In this document: positions 23,063 to 33,360 of the stretch, in pieces | How the letters are laid out: every line of letters begins with the position of its first letter | How positions within the stretch are numbered: the first letter of the stretch is position 1 | Assembly: GCF_000001735.4 (NCBI RefSeq) | Contig: NC_003075.7 | Coordinates: 1,241,001 to 1,305,000 of the forward strand | From: Arabidopsis thaliana | Taxonomy: Eukaryota > Streptophyta > Magnoliopsida > Brassicales > Brassicaceae | Direction: 5' to 3' | DNA: 64,000 nucleotides | The notes under the pieces: model-generated | What the model saw: the letters and a program-made list of their open reading frames with translations, nothing else | Told to the model about the DNA's origin: nothing | The model's database searches: none | Program-made: the position numbers and the translations under genes

Positions 23063-23725
23063 TCGTCACCATTGGATTAGTAATAAAAATCCAAATAAGA
23101 GACTCTGTATATTCCATTCATAATGTAATATCCCCTATTTTCAGTTGAAAAATTTGCATAATTTAGTTGTCACAATTATTAATGGATTTAGGAAAAATTG
23201 GATCAACAATACCAAGATGAATGACTGGATTCGAACACCAACGTTACTATTGGGCTAAAAGGCCGAATCAAGAATACTAAAACCTTTTGTTTTTTTACTA
23301 TTTAGCTAGCTAATGATGAAATTTTTTATCATTGTATTGTTAATTTTGACTAAACAAAAGTTTTAAACAGTTTTTTTTCAAAACTAAACAAAATGTGATT
23401 GATAAAAGATAAATTTCTAAAGTGAGTGATTAGATTCCGCAAATCAGATTATTTGAGTTAATTATTCTGTTTCTTTCATTTGGGGTTGTTTTTGTTCAAT
23501 AAAAAGTTGAGAAGGGTGTTATTGATAAGTTCAAAACAAATAGGGTATAACCAAACATTCAAGGAAGTAAGAGACCGTCGGTGTGAAGCAGAATCCATAA
23601 TTGGGGACTTAAACATAAATTCCCCTATTGCTGCTTTTCCTCCTCCCGCTCTTGCTTCTTGCCATTGCTGTTTCGAGCTCTCCTCAAAGCCCTAATTTTC
23701 TCCTCTTCTTCTTCATTCTCTCACC
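23063..23725. other. Spacer and SmD1 leader
   Basis: AT-rich DNA, then the CT-rich 5' leader of the SmD1 gene (from about 23630). A degenerate tRNA-like B box near 23226 was rejected (see that list). Confidence 0.5.
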
Positions 23726-25253
23726 ATGAAGCTCGTCAGGTATGGTTTCTACTCGGATTCTCTTTATTTCTTCGGTTTAATTGGAATTTGCTTCGAAATT
23801 TTGAGATTTCTCTTTGTTTTCATGCTCTTCGATGTTTGATTTCGTATCTGGATTTTTTCGCAGGTTTTTGATGAAATTGAACAACGAAACAGTTTCAATC
23901 GAGCTTAAGAACGGAACCATTGTTCATGGAACCATTACTGGTACGCTTCTCTTAAAAACCCAGCTCTATTCGCTGTTTAGGGTTTTGTGTAAAATCTACG
24001 ATGCTTACCTGTAATCGATGGTTACTCGCGTATTCACAAATTCTGATGGTGTAGTTTGAGTTTAGCTAGTGTCTTTCCCCTAATAATGCTTTGTTGGTAT
24101 TAACCCTAGTGACACTGGTCAAGTCAGATGCAGATGAGTACACTAGATTTTACTTGAATCGAGGTTTATGAGATAGTTTAGTTCTTCTTCAAACTTTGAT
24201 CACCCATGAGGTAGTTTACTTTCTCCTTTGATGGTTGTAACCAATGGAGCTCTCGAATTTACTAATTCTGATGTGTAATTCTGTTAATAGACCTAGAAAT
24301 GCATTGTGGGTGTTGAATCTCTCTTGTTTGCAATAAGTGAATGATAATGGTGGTCTAGTCAGATGGAGATGATACATTTTATTTTGCTTTATAGTTGGGT
24401 GTATGAGAATGCTTAGTTCTTCTGGGAGTGAGTTTAGCACATGATTATATATGAGATAGTTTACTTTAGTTTCCCTCTTTATCATTGTGGACCTCTCTTG
24501 TTAACAAATCCTGAGGCTTAATTCTGTTATTAGTGATAGTATCTGAAGAAGTTAGAGTTTAGCTGAGTCTTAATTATTTTTTTACCTCGAAATGCTTTGT
24601 TGGTAACCCTCTTGTTAGCAAGAACTGAGTGATACTTGTCGAGTCAGATGCAGATGATTAGATTTAGCACATGAAAGTCACTCTTATCTCTTTCCTTGTA
24701 AAGAAAATCTCTGATTTTTCACAGAACAGTTACCGTGTGGCTTCTTGTTTCAACTTCTCTTTTAGTCTGATTGATCTAATACAAGTGGTCTCTGCTGTTA
24801 ATGTTTGGTTTGGTTTCCTTTTTCTGCCATCATCTTGTTTAGAATGCAATTATCAATCAACTCACTGACTGGTACTATCTACTTGTGATGACTTAATGCA
24901 GGTGTAGATGTTAGCATGAACACTCATTTAAAAGCTGTGAAACTCACTCTGAAAGGGAAGAATCCAGTTACATTAGACCACTTAAGTGTCAGGGGAAACA
25001 ACATTCGCTATTATATTCTTCCGGACAGTTTGAATCTGGAGACTTTGCTGGTTGAAGACACTCCAAGAATCAAACCCAAAAAGCCAACTGCAGGTAACAA
25101 AACATTTCTTTTTTCTGAACTATGCCTTTGTTTTTGTTTTTGTTTTTGCTTAGACTCATCTTTCTATTGTTCTCTTTGGTATCAGGTAAGATTCCAGCAG
25201 GTCGGGGACGTGGTCGTGGAAGAGGTCGTGGACGTGGCCGTGGTGGTCGTTAA
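23726..25253 (+). CDS. SMD1B: Small nuclear ribonucleoprotein SmD1 (At4g02840)
   Basis: Core Sm protein of U1, U2, U4 and U5 snRNPs, part of the heptameric ring on snRNA. Exons: 23726-23739, 23864-23940, 24902-25093 and 25186-25253, 116 aa. Sm1 lies in the first half ([20 protein letters not shown], then [15 protein letters not shown]). Sm2 is [20 protein letters not shown], with the RGNNIRY core. The C-terminus is a Gly-Arg tail ([20 protein letters not shown]), the usual site of symmetric arginine dimethylation. Exon 1 encodes only 4 full codons. Intron 2 is unusually long (961 bp) and internally repetitive. The Arabidopsis paralogue SmD1b has been reported to act in splicing and post-transcriptional gene silencing. 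Confidence 0.97.
24040..24680 (+). repeat. Degenerate tandem repeats inside SmD1 intron 2
   Basis: agtcagatgcagatga, agtcagatggagatga and agtcagatgcagatga recur near 24125, 24359 and 24645 (spacings about 234 and 286 bp). Shared flanking blocks include gagatagttta, ttagttcttct, aaatgctttgttggta and taattctgtta. It looks like an old threefold duplication that enlarged the intron. Confidence 0.7.
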
Positions 25254-25534
25254 GCATTTTGCAGTAATCAAAAGTCTGGTCCTTTTTGGTTTGTAACAGC
25301 AGGATTGTAAAAGATCTATCTTGTAGTGAGATTTGGTGTCACTAAGACAAATTCTTGTTATCTCTTTAAGTTTTCATGAATTTGAGATTTGAAACGTTAT
25401 TGCCAAACATACATCACTCAATATGTTTTATTATTGACTTGATCACTTTATTACATAGTCTGATAAAACGTGGGGAGTTCGAGAAATCAAAATCTTGACC
25501 TTATTTTTCAAGACTTTGGCAAAGAGTCGAAAGA

Positions 25535-26921
25535 TTAAACTAAGATAGAGCCTTTCATGACAGTCACAGCTTTCCCGGTAAGCAAGACTCTCTGCTTCTC
25601 CTTATCATAATGAACCTTGAGTGTTCCACTTCTTTGCGAAGCCTGAAAAGAAATTCGTTGATTCGTTAATATGTGTGATTATTTCTTGCTTCGAAATGTT
25701 AGTTAGCTAGTTACAGAGAAAGATGAATTACCGCAAAAGCGACGAAATCACACTTGTTCATCTTGAGGCTCCAGTAATGTGCTAATGAACAATGTGCACT
25801 TCCACATACAGAGTCCTGAAGGAACAAAAGCACCAAGCAAATAAGGTAACGGTAAACACTTTTGGTAACGGCTACCACAAGTAAAAAGCAGAGAATTGCT
25901 CCCATGCACGAAGTTGCAGGTTAGTTTCTTAACCTCATTGAGCCCTAGTTTAGGAGCAAAGAGTCGACTGCAGAAGTCAAAAGGAGATCCTTGAGGAGCA
26001 GCAGCGGTAACAATCATCACTTTGCCAGGGCATTTCACGATATCATCCACTCTTGGCTGAAATTCAATGACAGATTCCCAAGATGAAAGCACAACCTGTA
26101 ATCAAATCATATAAATAAGCAAAAAATAGAAAGTTCACAAGTTTTCTTTCTAAGGAAATCTGAAATACATACGATGATTTGGTCTGTTGAAGTTGTTTTG
26201 AAAGCTCCTATCAAGGGTTTAAAGATGAGTCTATCAGTTTTAGTTTCTCGAACATCGACAATGGTAGCTCCATTCAAGGCTTTAGAGAAGATGGAGACAT
26301 CCTTGGAGCTGTACTCACAAGTTGTAATCACAGGGAAATTCATTTCGATCAAGAAAGATCTTTTAGAGTCACAATCAGACAGCCTTTTAGCGGTTAGAAT
26401 CCCCGAGTTGGTGGAAAATTCGACAGTGTCAGATGAACCAACCAAACTGTTTGAGAAGATACTATGAGCTGATGCTAGTGTTGCATGACCACATATATCC
26501 ATCTACAAAATCAAATAAATCGAACATTGTACAAAATGGAACGGAGGGAGTAATAAAATACAAAAATGTTTGCAAGATGGACCTCGGCTACAGCCGTGAA
26601 CCACCTCAGAAGGAAACGTGGTGGTTCGGAGCCGGGGATGGGAATAAGAAAACACGTCAATGGAAGGTCAAACTCAGAGGCCATAGACTGAAGCCACACG
26701 TCGTCTCTCTCATGATCCTCTTCAAGAAAACACACTGCAGCTTGGTTCCCCTTGAAGGCTGACTCAGTGAATGCATCAACCTGTGTTTAGCAATACTCGT
26801 TCATAAAGAAGAAGAAGATCACATTATCAGAGCAAAAACAAAGAAAAGAATATACAATTACCACGAAGTACTTGACAGGAAAATTCATATCCATTGACGT
26901 TTTTGGTTCTATTTTTGCCAT
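25535..26921 (-). CDS. PhzF-like protein, catalytic Glu replaced (At4g02850)
   Basis: Phenazine-biosynthesis PhzF / diaminopimelate epimerase fold. Six exons (minus strand): 26921-26862, 26780-26583, 26502-26173, 26095-25934, 25815-25732 and 25642-25535. All are phase 0, giving 313 aa. Family blocks: VDAFTESAFKGNQAAVCFL (from residue 21), ICGHATLASAH, and DSVCGSAHCSLAHYW in the second half. In PhzF-type isomerases the acid/base Glu sits in an SETxF motif; here the site reads LPLTCF, with Leu61 in place of Glu. The neighbouring paralogue keeps SETCF (Glu52). GNQAA for GNPAA and DSVCGS for DPVCGS are further departures. The gene may be non-enzymatic or changed in function; the plant substrate is unknown. 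The start was chosen as the upstream in-frame ATG (MAKIEPKTSMDMNF); Met at 26888 is an alternative. The 3' end converges with SmD1. Confidence 0.92.
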
Positions 26922-27951
26922 TGATGTTTTCGTTAGACCAAAGCTAAACTTTTATACCATTTTGGAGGCTTTTAATTTACAATGCCACTTCATCTTTTAA
27001 GAGAAACAGACAATCTTTGTAGGGCAAAATCTTATTGAAACAAATCTCGGCTTTTAATCTTTTTTGTTTTGTTTATATGCTAACAGTTGAATTGTACTCA
27101 AATCATTATGAAATCTGCAGCTTTGCAAAATTTTATATTCAGCAAAGGACAGATCTAATCAAGTGGAAGCAAGCACTCATAAAGCAAAAACGCACTTATT
27201 GACAAAACAAATATGGTATGTTTATTCCATTATTCTTATGCTAAGCATGTGATGAATTGTGTTGCATAGCTTACTAGTCGTTAAAAATCAAACAAAAATT
27301 GGTTAGTCAAAAAGGAACACTCAAACAATAATAACTGATTGATAGTACATGGGAAGATTTGGTAGGTATTCTTAAAATCTCCAAAAAAGGACAGGTAACA
27401 CTTTGGGAAGCTTACAAGGATAATAACATTTCTAAAAGAAGTACTCAGAGCAAAGTAGAAAGGAAGGAAGTTATACTAGTACATTGCGAGAAACAAAAAC
27501 CAAAGAAGACGAAGAAGAATATACAATTACCATGAAGTACTTCACAGGTTTCTTCACGAGCATGGCCATAGCTCCTCTTCTTCCTATTGAAATCTACTTA
27601 TCTGGAAACAATGTGCTCCACGTTCTATTTAATAATGATAGAGTCTCCAGACCAAAAACAAACATTTATTGATAGTAAAATCTGGGAAGATTTGGTAGGG
27701 AACTTTGGAAATCCATCAACAATAAATGTATTGTCTGTGAGTGAAAGAGAACTGTTGGAGAGTCATTCAAAATGAACACACATGGTCAGAAAACATGGAC
27801 ATATCCTATCAGTGGCTCCTACGAGCGACCACACCTCATGTAAGGTGGATCAGTCAGCTGACACTATTTTGTTTTGAAAAGAGTAAATTCATTGTTATTC
27901 ATTATAGGAGCTTGTTTTGTAGCAGAATTCAACACAGTATATAATTTCAGA
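26922..27951. other. Spacer between the PhzF paralogues, with short internal repeats
   Basis: It contains the exon-1-like segment at 27531-27569 and a short direct repeat (gggaagatttggtagg near 27351 and 27687). It has no other PhzF exon that I can recognise. Exons 2-6 of any third copy are absent. Confidence 0.5.
27531..27569 (-). pseudogene. PhzF first-exon relic or alternative first exon
   Basis: On the minus strand an ATG at 27569 opens MAMLVKKPVKYFM and runs into a GTAATTG donor at 27530, in phase 0. This copies exon 1 of the downstream PhzF-like gene (FPVKYFV, then GTAATTG). The similarity continues into the intron: atacaattaccatgaagtac here and atacaattaccacgaagtac at 26853-26872. It could be the remains of a third tandem gene or a distal first exon and promoter of At4g02850; sequence alone does not decide. 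Confidence 0.6.
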
Positions 27952-29451
27952 TCAGACCAAGACATGGCCTTCCATCACAGTAACGGCTTTGCCTCTCAGG
28001 AGAACCCTCTGCTTCTCCTTGTCTAGATGAATCCTTATCGTTCCACTCCTACTCGAAGCCTAAGCAACATTTCCAAAAACTCAAAATCATTCACTAGGAA
28101 GCACTAAACGCTACTTTAAATTTAAAGAGATAAGAGAGATTACTTGGTAGGCTAAGAAATCAAACTTATTCATCTTGATGCTCCAGTAATGTGCCAATGC
28201 ACAATGTGCACTTCCACAAACAGGGTCCTGAAAAAGGCGACACATTTCAGGCAGAAGAAATCATATTCTTTGGTGTTTTGTTCAATCCTAAGAGCAAAGA
28301 CTATAATGTAAGTTGCAGCTACTCTTTTACCTCATCAACTCCGAACTTAGGAGCAAAGTACCGACTGTAAAAATCATAGGACGATCCTGTAGAACCAGCA
28401 GCTGTCACAATTATGCCATCACAGGGGCATTTCAATATATCATCCATTCTTGGTTGCAATTCAGTGACAGATTCCTTAGATGGAAGCACAACCTACAAGC
28501 AAGTGCATAAAAGAGTAAATCAAAAGTCATACAAAGATTAGGTTAACCTATGAGCACACATGAATACACTGCGTGAACAAAGTATCAAACTTACGAGGAT
28601 GTTGTTTGTTGCAGTAGCTTTTATATCAACAATGGTAGCTCCGTTCAAGGCCTTGGTGATCATAGAAGAGGATACATCACTGAGATTAACATCACAAGTT
28701 GTAACCACAGGGAAATTCAATTCGATCAAAAAGGTTCCTCCTTTCACTTCACCATCACTGAGCTCTGAAGTATCTGAAACACGCTTGGCTGTAAGAATCC
28801 CTGATCTTGTGACAAACTCAACCATGTCTGAATCAACCAAACCATTTGAGAAGAGACAATGAGCAGATGCCAAAGTTGCATGACCACAGAGATCCACCTA
28901 CAAATCAATCAACAAACCCAAATCAAAAAGCTAGTGAATTCGAGATCAGTTCCTATCAGTCAAAATGAACAATCTAAAGTCGAAGTCTTTAAAAAGAATT
29001 TTCTTCAAATGCAAGAAATTGCAAGTTACTTTGATCAATCTAAAACAGTAGAGAGATTGTGTAGTCGAGTTCAGTTTCTATCAATCAATGAACAATATAA
29101 AGTCGAAGTCTTTAAAGAGAAACAGAAGTCAAAATAGTTGGTGAAACCTCGGCTAAAGGGGTAAACCAGCGTAGACTGAAGCGAGCTTGGAAACCAGTGA
29201 TGGGAATAAGAAAACAAGTTTCGGAGATGTTGAATTCGGCGGCGAGAGACTGAAGCCACGTGTCATCTCTCTCGTTATCGTCGTTGAGAAAACAAACAGC
29301 AGCTGGATTCCCTTTGAAAGCCGAATCAGTGAAAGCATCCACCTTTCAACACACCAAATATTCAGTGAGTATTCTGAAATACAACTTGGAGAATTGAAGA
29401 GAGAAATAAATAGATTACCACAAAGTACTTGACACCTTTCTTCTTCCCCAT
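27952..29451 (-). CDS. PhzF-like isomerase/epimerase-fold protein (At4g02860)
   Basis: Paralogue of the preceding gene with the same six-exon plan (minus strand): 29451-29419, 29342-29148, 28897-28595, 28492-28331, 28227-28144 and 28059-27952, giving 294 aa. Conserved blocks: VDAFTDSAFKGNPAAVCFL (from residue 12), SETCFLIP with the PhzF catalytic Glu at 52, VDLCGHATLASAHCLF and DPVCGSAHCALAHYW. It thus looks catalytically intact. Plants do not make phenazines in the bacterial way, so the substrate is unknown. The short N-terminus (MGKKKGVKYFV) has no targeting signal, suggesting the cytosol. Tandem with At4g02850, about 1 kb apart. Confidence 0.94.
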
Positions 29452-30051
29452 ATCTCGATCGATCTTTTTGAGCAAAGTTATGTTTTTTTCTTTCTTTCCA
29501 TCACACATCTTTTGACTTCACATAGCAAACACCAACAAGCCAACAACAACACGGACAAATAATATTATTTGAATTTTTTATTTGATGGCCCACCATTTTA
29601 ATTAGTGATTAATACATAAAAACAGATTATTTATTTATTTTATTTTTTTGGTATCAATGTTAAGTATTTATACCATTTTCGAAGTTGTAACAGAAGTTAC
29701 ACGGAATACATGTAGCGGAAAAATAAATCTACAGAAGACACAGACAAAAACAAACAGCAATAGTGGTTAACGTTAACCAAAAGCGGAAATAAGAGAAGAA
29801 ACACCGATTCCGAGAAGCTAAACTCGGAAATTTGCGTGATTTCCACAACTCGAAGATACCAAAGAGTTGGAGTCCCATCCTAGTTGCCACGAGCAAACCT
29901 TAGCAGAAGCCCGTACACAAAACCTCTCGATAAAGCGCCTACAGCTTCTCCGCAAACTAACGCAAAAACGCAAAGACAACAGAGGACTAAAACACAAATC
30001 CGACGGTTACAGGAGCATCTACGGGTAATGCATATATCTTTGTGACTTTAA
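29452..30051. other. Upstream region of At4g02860
   Basis: The part from about 29690 to 30040 is less AT-rich than its surroundings (cgacggttacaggagcatct and similar) but has no clear ORF. It may be a fragment of a gene or element that I cannot identify. Confidence 0.4.
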
Positions 30052-30301
30052 GAGCATGTTCATAGATGTACTCACAAAGTATCATTAAAAAATTTTTTAG
30101 TATTATTTATAATATTTGTTTAATAATTATATATATTATTTTTTTATTTTGGTAAATGTGACCAATTAGAAAAAGCCACGTCAGATGATACTGGTATCAC
30201 AAATATCATTGGACTAATACTAATCAACCTCATTCTAATTATTTTGTTAAAATAATTTTTGGACTTGTGATACTCTAGAAATATCACCCATGTACATGGT
30301 C
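30052..30301. mobile_element. Tourist-like (PIF/Harbinger) MITE, 250 bp
   Basis: The left end GAGCATGTTCATAGATG and the inverse of the right end GACCATGTACATGGGTG agree at 13 of 17 positions. The element is flanked on both sides by TAA (30049-30051 and 30302-30304), the TWA target duplication of PIF/Harbinger elements. The interior is AT-rich and non-coding. Confidence 0.72.
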
Positions 30302-30653
30302 TAATGAATCTCATTTTTGTAAAAATTTTGTTAAATAAAAAACTTTTGTCAAAATTTTGGCTCAGTCTTCTGTGTAATTACTCTTAAGATTTTGTCTTGT
30401 AACTCTTAAAATGCATAGGGTTTAGGGTTTGAGAACATTTTATCTTTTGATAAAAGAGAGAATGATAAAAGTGGCTGTAAGAAACACATAAGAGAGATAA
30501 TAAAGTGGTTTTAATGATTTGATATCATACATTGATTGTGTCAAAACCATCAAAATCTCAATTTGGCTACACAAAAACCTTTCATAAGCAAAAATGCCAA
30601 TAATTGTTTGAGAAAAGAAGAAAAAAGTACATATGCGTTTCTAATTGGAACTC
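30302..30653. other. Spacer and 3' flank of the B3 gene
   Basis: AT-rich, with no feature recognised beyond the expected polyadenylation region of the minus-strand B3 gene. Confidence 0.5.
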
Positions 30654-31746
30654 TTAGTCTTTGGTCTCCCAGAGTCCGGGTCCCGTGTTCCTAGAAATGA
30701 CGCCAAATTGAAGCCTAGAAGAAGAAAAATCCCATAAGAGTCCAATCTCGTCTTTTTGCTTCAAGTGTCTCCTGCGGACAAAATCTTCTTGCCAGCCATG
30801 CGCTAGACCATATTGCCTCTGATATTCCAGACGCAGCTCATGCAATGTGCCCGTGTCGTAGTCATATACGTTAACATTGACTCCGACATTAATTTTTATC
30901 ATTTGGTCTTTAGGTAAATGTCTTCCAATGTGCTCATTAAAGGAGCTACTTTGCAGAATAAGTCTGCCACAACGAGGCCTAATATCGTACGAGCTCAGTT
31001 TCTTCTTTATGGTCCATTGTGGTGTTGCGTTGCCAAATCTTGGGGTAGGGATCATCACAATCTTTTCTTTCTCTCTTTCTACGTTCATCACCGACCCACT
31101 CTTTCCAAAAGAACCAATATCAATCTTGTTTTCGAAAGGGCCACGAGTGTTTGTGCCATATCCTTCACCTAAACCGATAAACAAACATATAATAAACTCA
31201 CAAGGAAGTCAAAATCTGACAAGGGAAGACTTTTACTTACCCTGCATTTCTAAACCCTCATAGATAACATAAGGAAGCTTCGAATCTTCAGTAGAATCAG
31301 CGAACAATGTAGCTAAATCTATGCCATCTTGTTCCATGTCAACACCAATTAGACTTCCGGAGTTGTGTAACAGCCTTTGCATCACGAGCACATTAGGATC
31401 TTTTTGTGCACCAAAGTTCCTTGTAGAATCAAGAGAACCTGCAACACCCAAGAAGTAAAGGTATTAATATAGTTTTTTTTATTCCTGCGCAATGTCTTAT
31501 ACATAATTTGTGATGAAAGAACGTACCTTCGAACATGTCATCATAAAGATTGAACGTGTCTGTGTATATAAGGATATTATCATTGTCGTAGTTACTTGGG
31601 TTTTCCCTGTACGATTCATATCCCTTCAAGACTTCTTCATCTGTTTCTTGGCTCGGACTATTCTTCTCCGCTTCCTTGGATCGCACGTAAGAAGAATTTG
31701 ATGATTCTTGAGTCGATGGAGATATAGGGTCGTCGGAGAGAGTCAT
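30654..31746 (-). CDS. B3/DUF313-type DNA-binding protein (At4g02870)
   Basis: Exons (minus strand): 31746-31527, 31438-31241 and 31168-30654, 310 aa. The last exon carries the reduced B3 domain of the DUF313/REM-like group: IKKKLSSYDIRPRCGRLIL opens it, IKINVGVNVNVYDYDTG follows. It closes with WQEDFVRRRHLKQKDEIGLL and FGVISR. The N-terminal half is acidic and Ser-rich with no known domain. B3 proteins bind DNA in the nucleus, but many members of this rapidly evolving group are unstudied and some do not bind. A truncated LINE lies 164 bp upstream of the start codon. The start is the first ATG (MTLSDDPISPSTQESSNS). Confidence 0.88.
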
Positions 31747-31909
31747 CTCTGTTTCGTTGGATCACGATAGTTAAAACGACTTAGTACTCTTTTTCGATTT
31801 CTTCTTCGTCGGAGAGACTTATCGTTAAAACGATTTGAGATTGAGAGAGACTGTTAGACGGATTAGTGAGACCGCGAGTGACGAGACTCGTTTCTGTCTT
31901 TCTTTTCTT

Positions 31910-32359
31910 TTTTTTTTTTTTTAACATCTTCATTTTATTGATATTATGAAGAATTGTAATCAAATCGTAATGCTGTGTAAATTACAGGTGGTATAGTAGA
32001 GTAAAATTTAAAATGTTCTTCTCGAAACAAGTGAGCTTTGGCTAGCAGATCTGCAGGTTTGTTTGTCATCCGAGTGACCCATGTGAATTTACACTCTCGA
32101 AATCGATTTCTCCATGCCTGAACTTCTCTAACCCAATTATACAGATCAAATCGTGCCTTTCCATCATTGAGAATTTTCAGCAGCTCCATGTTATCTCCTT
32201 CGAAGCAGACTCTTGTATATCCATGACTCCAGCAGTTCTGCATTGCAAATATAAGGGCTTGAAATTCGTTCTCGATTGCACTGTTGTTGGTTCGTCCTCT
32301 AGCTTGTCCTGCACTAACAAAAAGGCCTGCTTCATCTCTTGTTACCCAACCCGCTTTAC
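31910..32359 (-). mobile_element. 5'-truncated LINE with RNase H-like domain and 16-bp target duplication
   Basis: The insert is flanked by perfect copies of ctgtctttcttttctt (31894-31909 and 32360-32375). It ends in a T run (31910-31922), which is the poly(A) tail of a minus-strand retrotransposon. The minus-strand frame inside (from about 32359 down to 31944) encodes a plant LINE RNase H (RVT_3) domain: GWVTRDEAGLFVSAGQARG, ENEFQALIFAMQNCW, CFEGDNMELLKILNDGK and NKPADLLAKAHLF, with E, D and D at active-site positions. Residues upstream of 32359 in the open frame are host DNA. The RT and endonuclease parts are absent, so the copy is dead on arrival. Confidence 0.9.
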
Positions 32360-32375
32360 CTGTCTTTCTTTTCTT

Positions 32376-32940
32376 ATATAATAATACCGGCCTTATTTTG
32401 TTGTTTTGAATAAGAAAATGTATATGTTTTAAAGAAAAAATCAAATTACGAACACTTCAAAACATAATCTAGATCATTAATTTATTACACGTGAAAAGAA
32501 AACAAAAATAATAATTTCATTTAAATATTTATCAAATTAAAATATATTTATTATATAATAAAAATATAAAAATATTTATTATATAAATATATATTTAATA
32601 TAAATTATATTATTATATAAAATATACTTATTATACAATTAAAACATAAACAAATTTATTATATATTTCTGATGAATTCTTCTACACTCATGATATATAC
32701 TCTCTCCACCTTTTCTTTTGCAGTGAAAGCTCACAAAAATATACAAAACTACATTCTCATCAAAAAATCACCAACTTAAAAAATACCAAAAATTGTATTT
32801 AATTCTATAGTTAAAATCAATTTGAGTTTTATTGAGTTTTTATATAATTTTAGTCTTTTAGGTGAATTTGGGGAATTGTTATTTGTTGTTAAATCCTACT
32901 TCAAATCATGAAATTTGAATCTTTGTATTTTGAAGTATGT
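32376..32940. other. Very AT-rich spacer
   Basis: Nearly pure A/T from about 32450 to 32690 (tattatataaaatatactta and similar). No gene was recognised. Confidence 0.6.
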
Positions 32941-33104
32941 AAATTATCTAAATCCAAGTCTTCTTTAGTCCAATCCCAAGCATTCTGCATCATCAGCTGT
33001 CTTTTCTCCTAGGGTGCGTGTGAAGTCATTCCTGAGATTGAAGGTCTCCTGGATCTGCCTCTCATCATAGCCGCAAGAGTTCGACAAGTACGTTTCTGCC
33101 CCTA
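32940..33104 (-). pseudogene. Possible SKP1-like C-terminal fragment
   Basis: The minus-strand frame reads AETYLSNSCGYDERQIQETF then NLRNDFTRTLGEKTADDAE. DERQIQETFNLRNDFT resembles the SKP1/ASK C-terminal block EEIRKTFNIKNDFT. An acceptor-like ctag|GGG precedes it. After a frame shift QNAWDW resembles the ENQWAFE ending. No upstream BTB/POZ part was found, so this would be a gene fragment. Assigned from memory of the family and weakly supported. Confidence 0.35.
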
Positions 33105-33233
33105 GATTGTCAAACATAACCAATTAGATAACACTAGATAGAGATGAAACAGAAGGCAATGCCAATGCTCTGTGTCGTATGGCTTCTGCAACAAGGTATA
33201 TAGAGTAGCTGGACAGTGGACGTAGAAATACTA

Positions 33234-33360
33234 TGGGCCAGAATTATTATGGGCTCAAATTAGAAGTATTTCTATTGGGCCAGCATTATTTATTCTCTAC
33301 CCTAAACCCTACTATTTCAACACTTGACCAAAATGGCCTTTAAGACACGCTGGGCCTACG
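33234..33360. promoter_or_regulatory. Cluster of four TGGGCY motifs upstream of At4g02880
   Basis: atgggccaga, atgggctcaa, ttgggccagc and ctgggcctac lie within 120 bp. They are just upstream of the leader of the gene whose ATG is at 34131. Clustered Site II elements mark promoters of constitutively expressed plant genes. Confidence 0.55.

Noticed and set aside
23205..23275. tRNA-like A/B box sequence on the minus strand (ttagcccaatagtaac ... gtgttcgaatccag)
   Set aside because: The A and B boxes are too close together to hold an anticodon arm, and no acceptor stem pairs. It may be a decayed tRNA or SINE piece but is not a supportable gene.
32376..32444. First ~25 residues of the RNase H frame (MIFSLKHIHFL...)
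   Set aside because: They lie outside the target duplication and are host flanking sequence fused to the LINE frame by chance.
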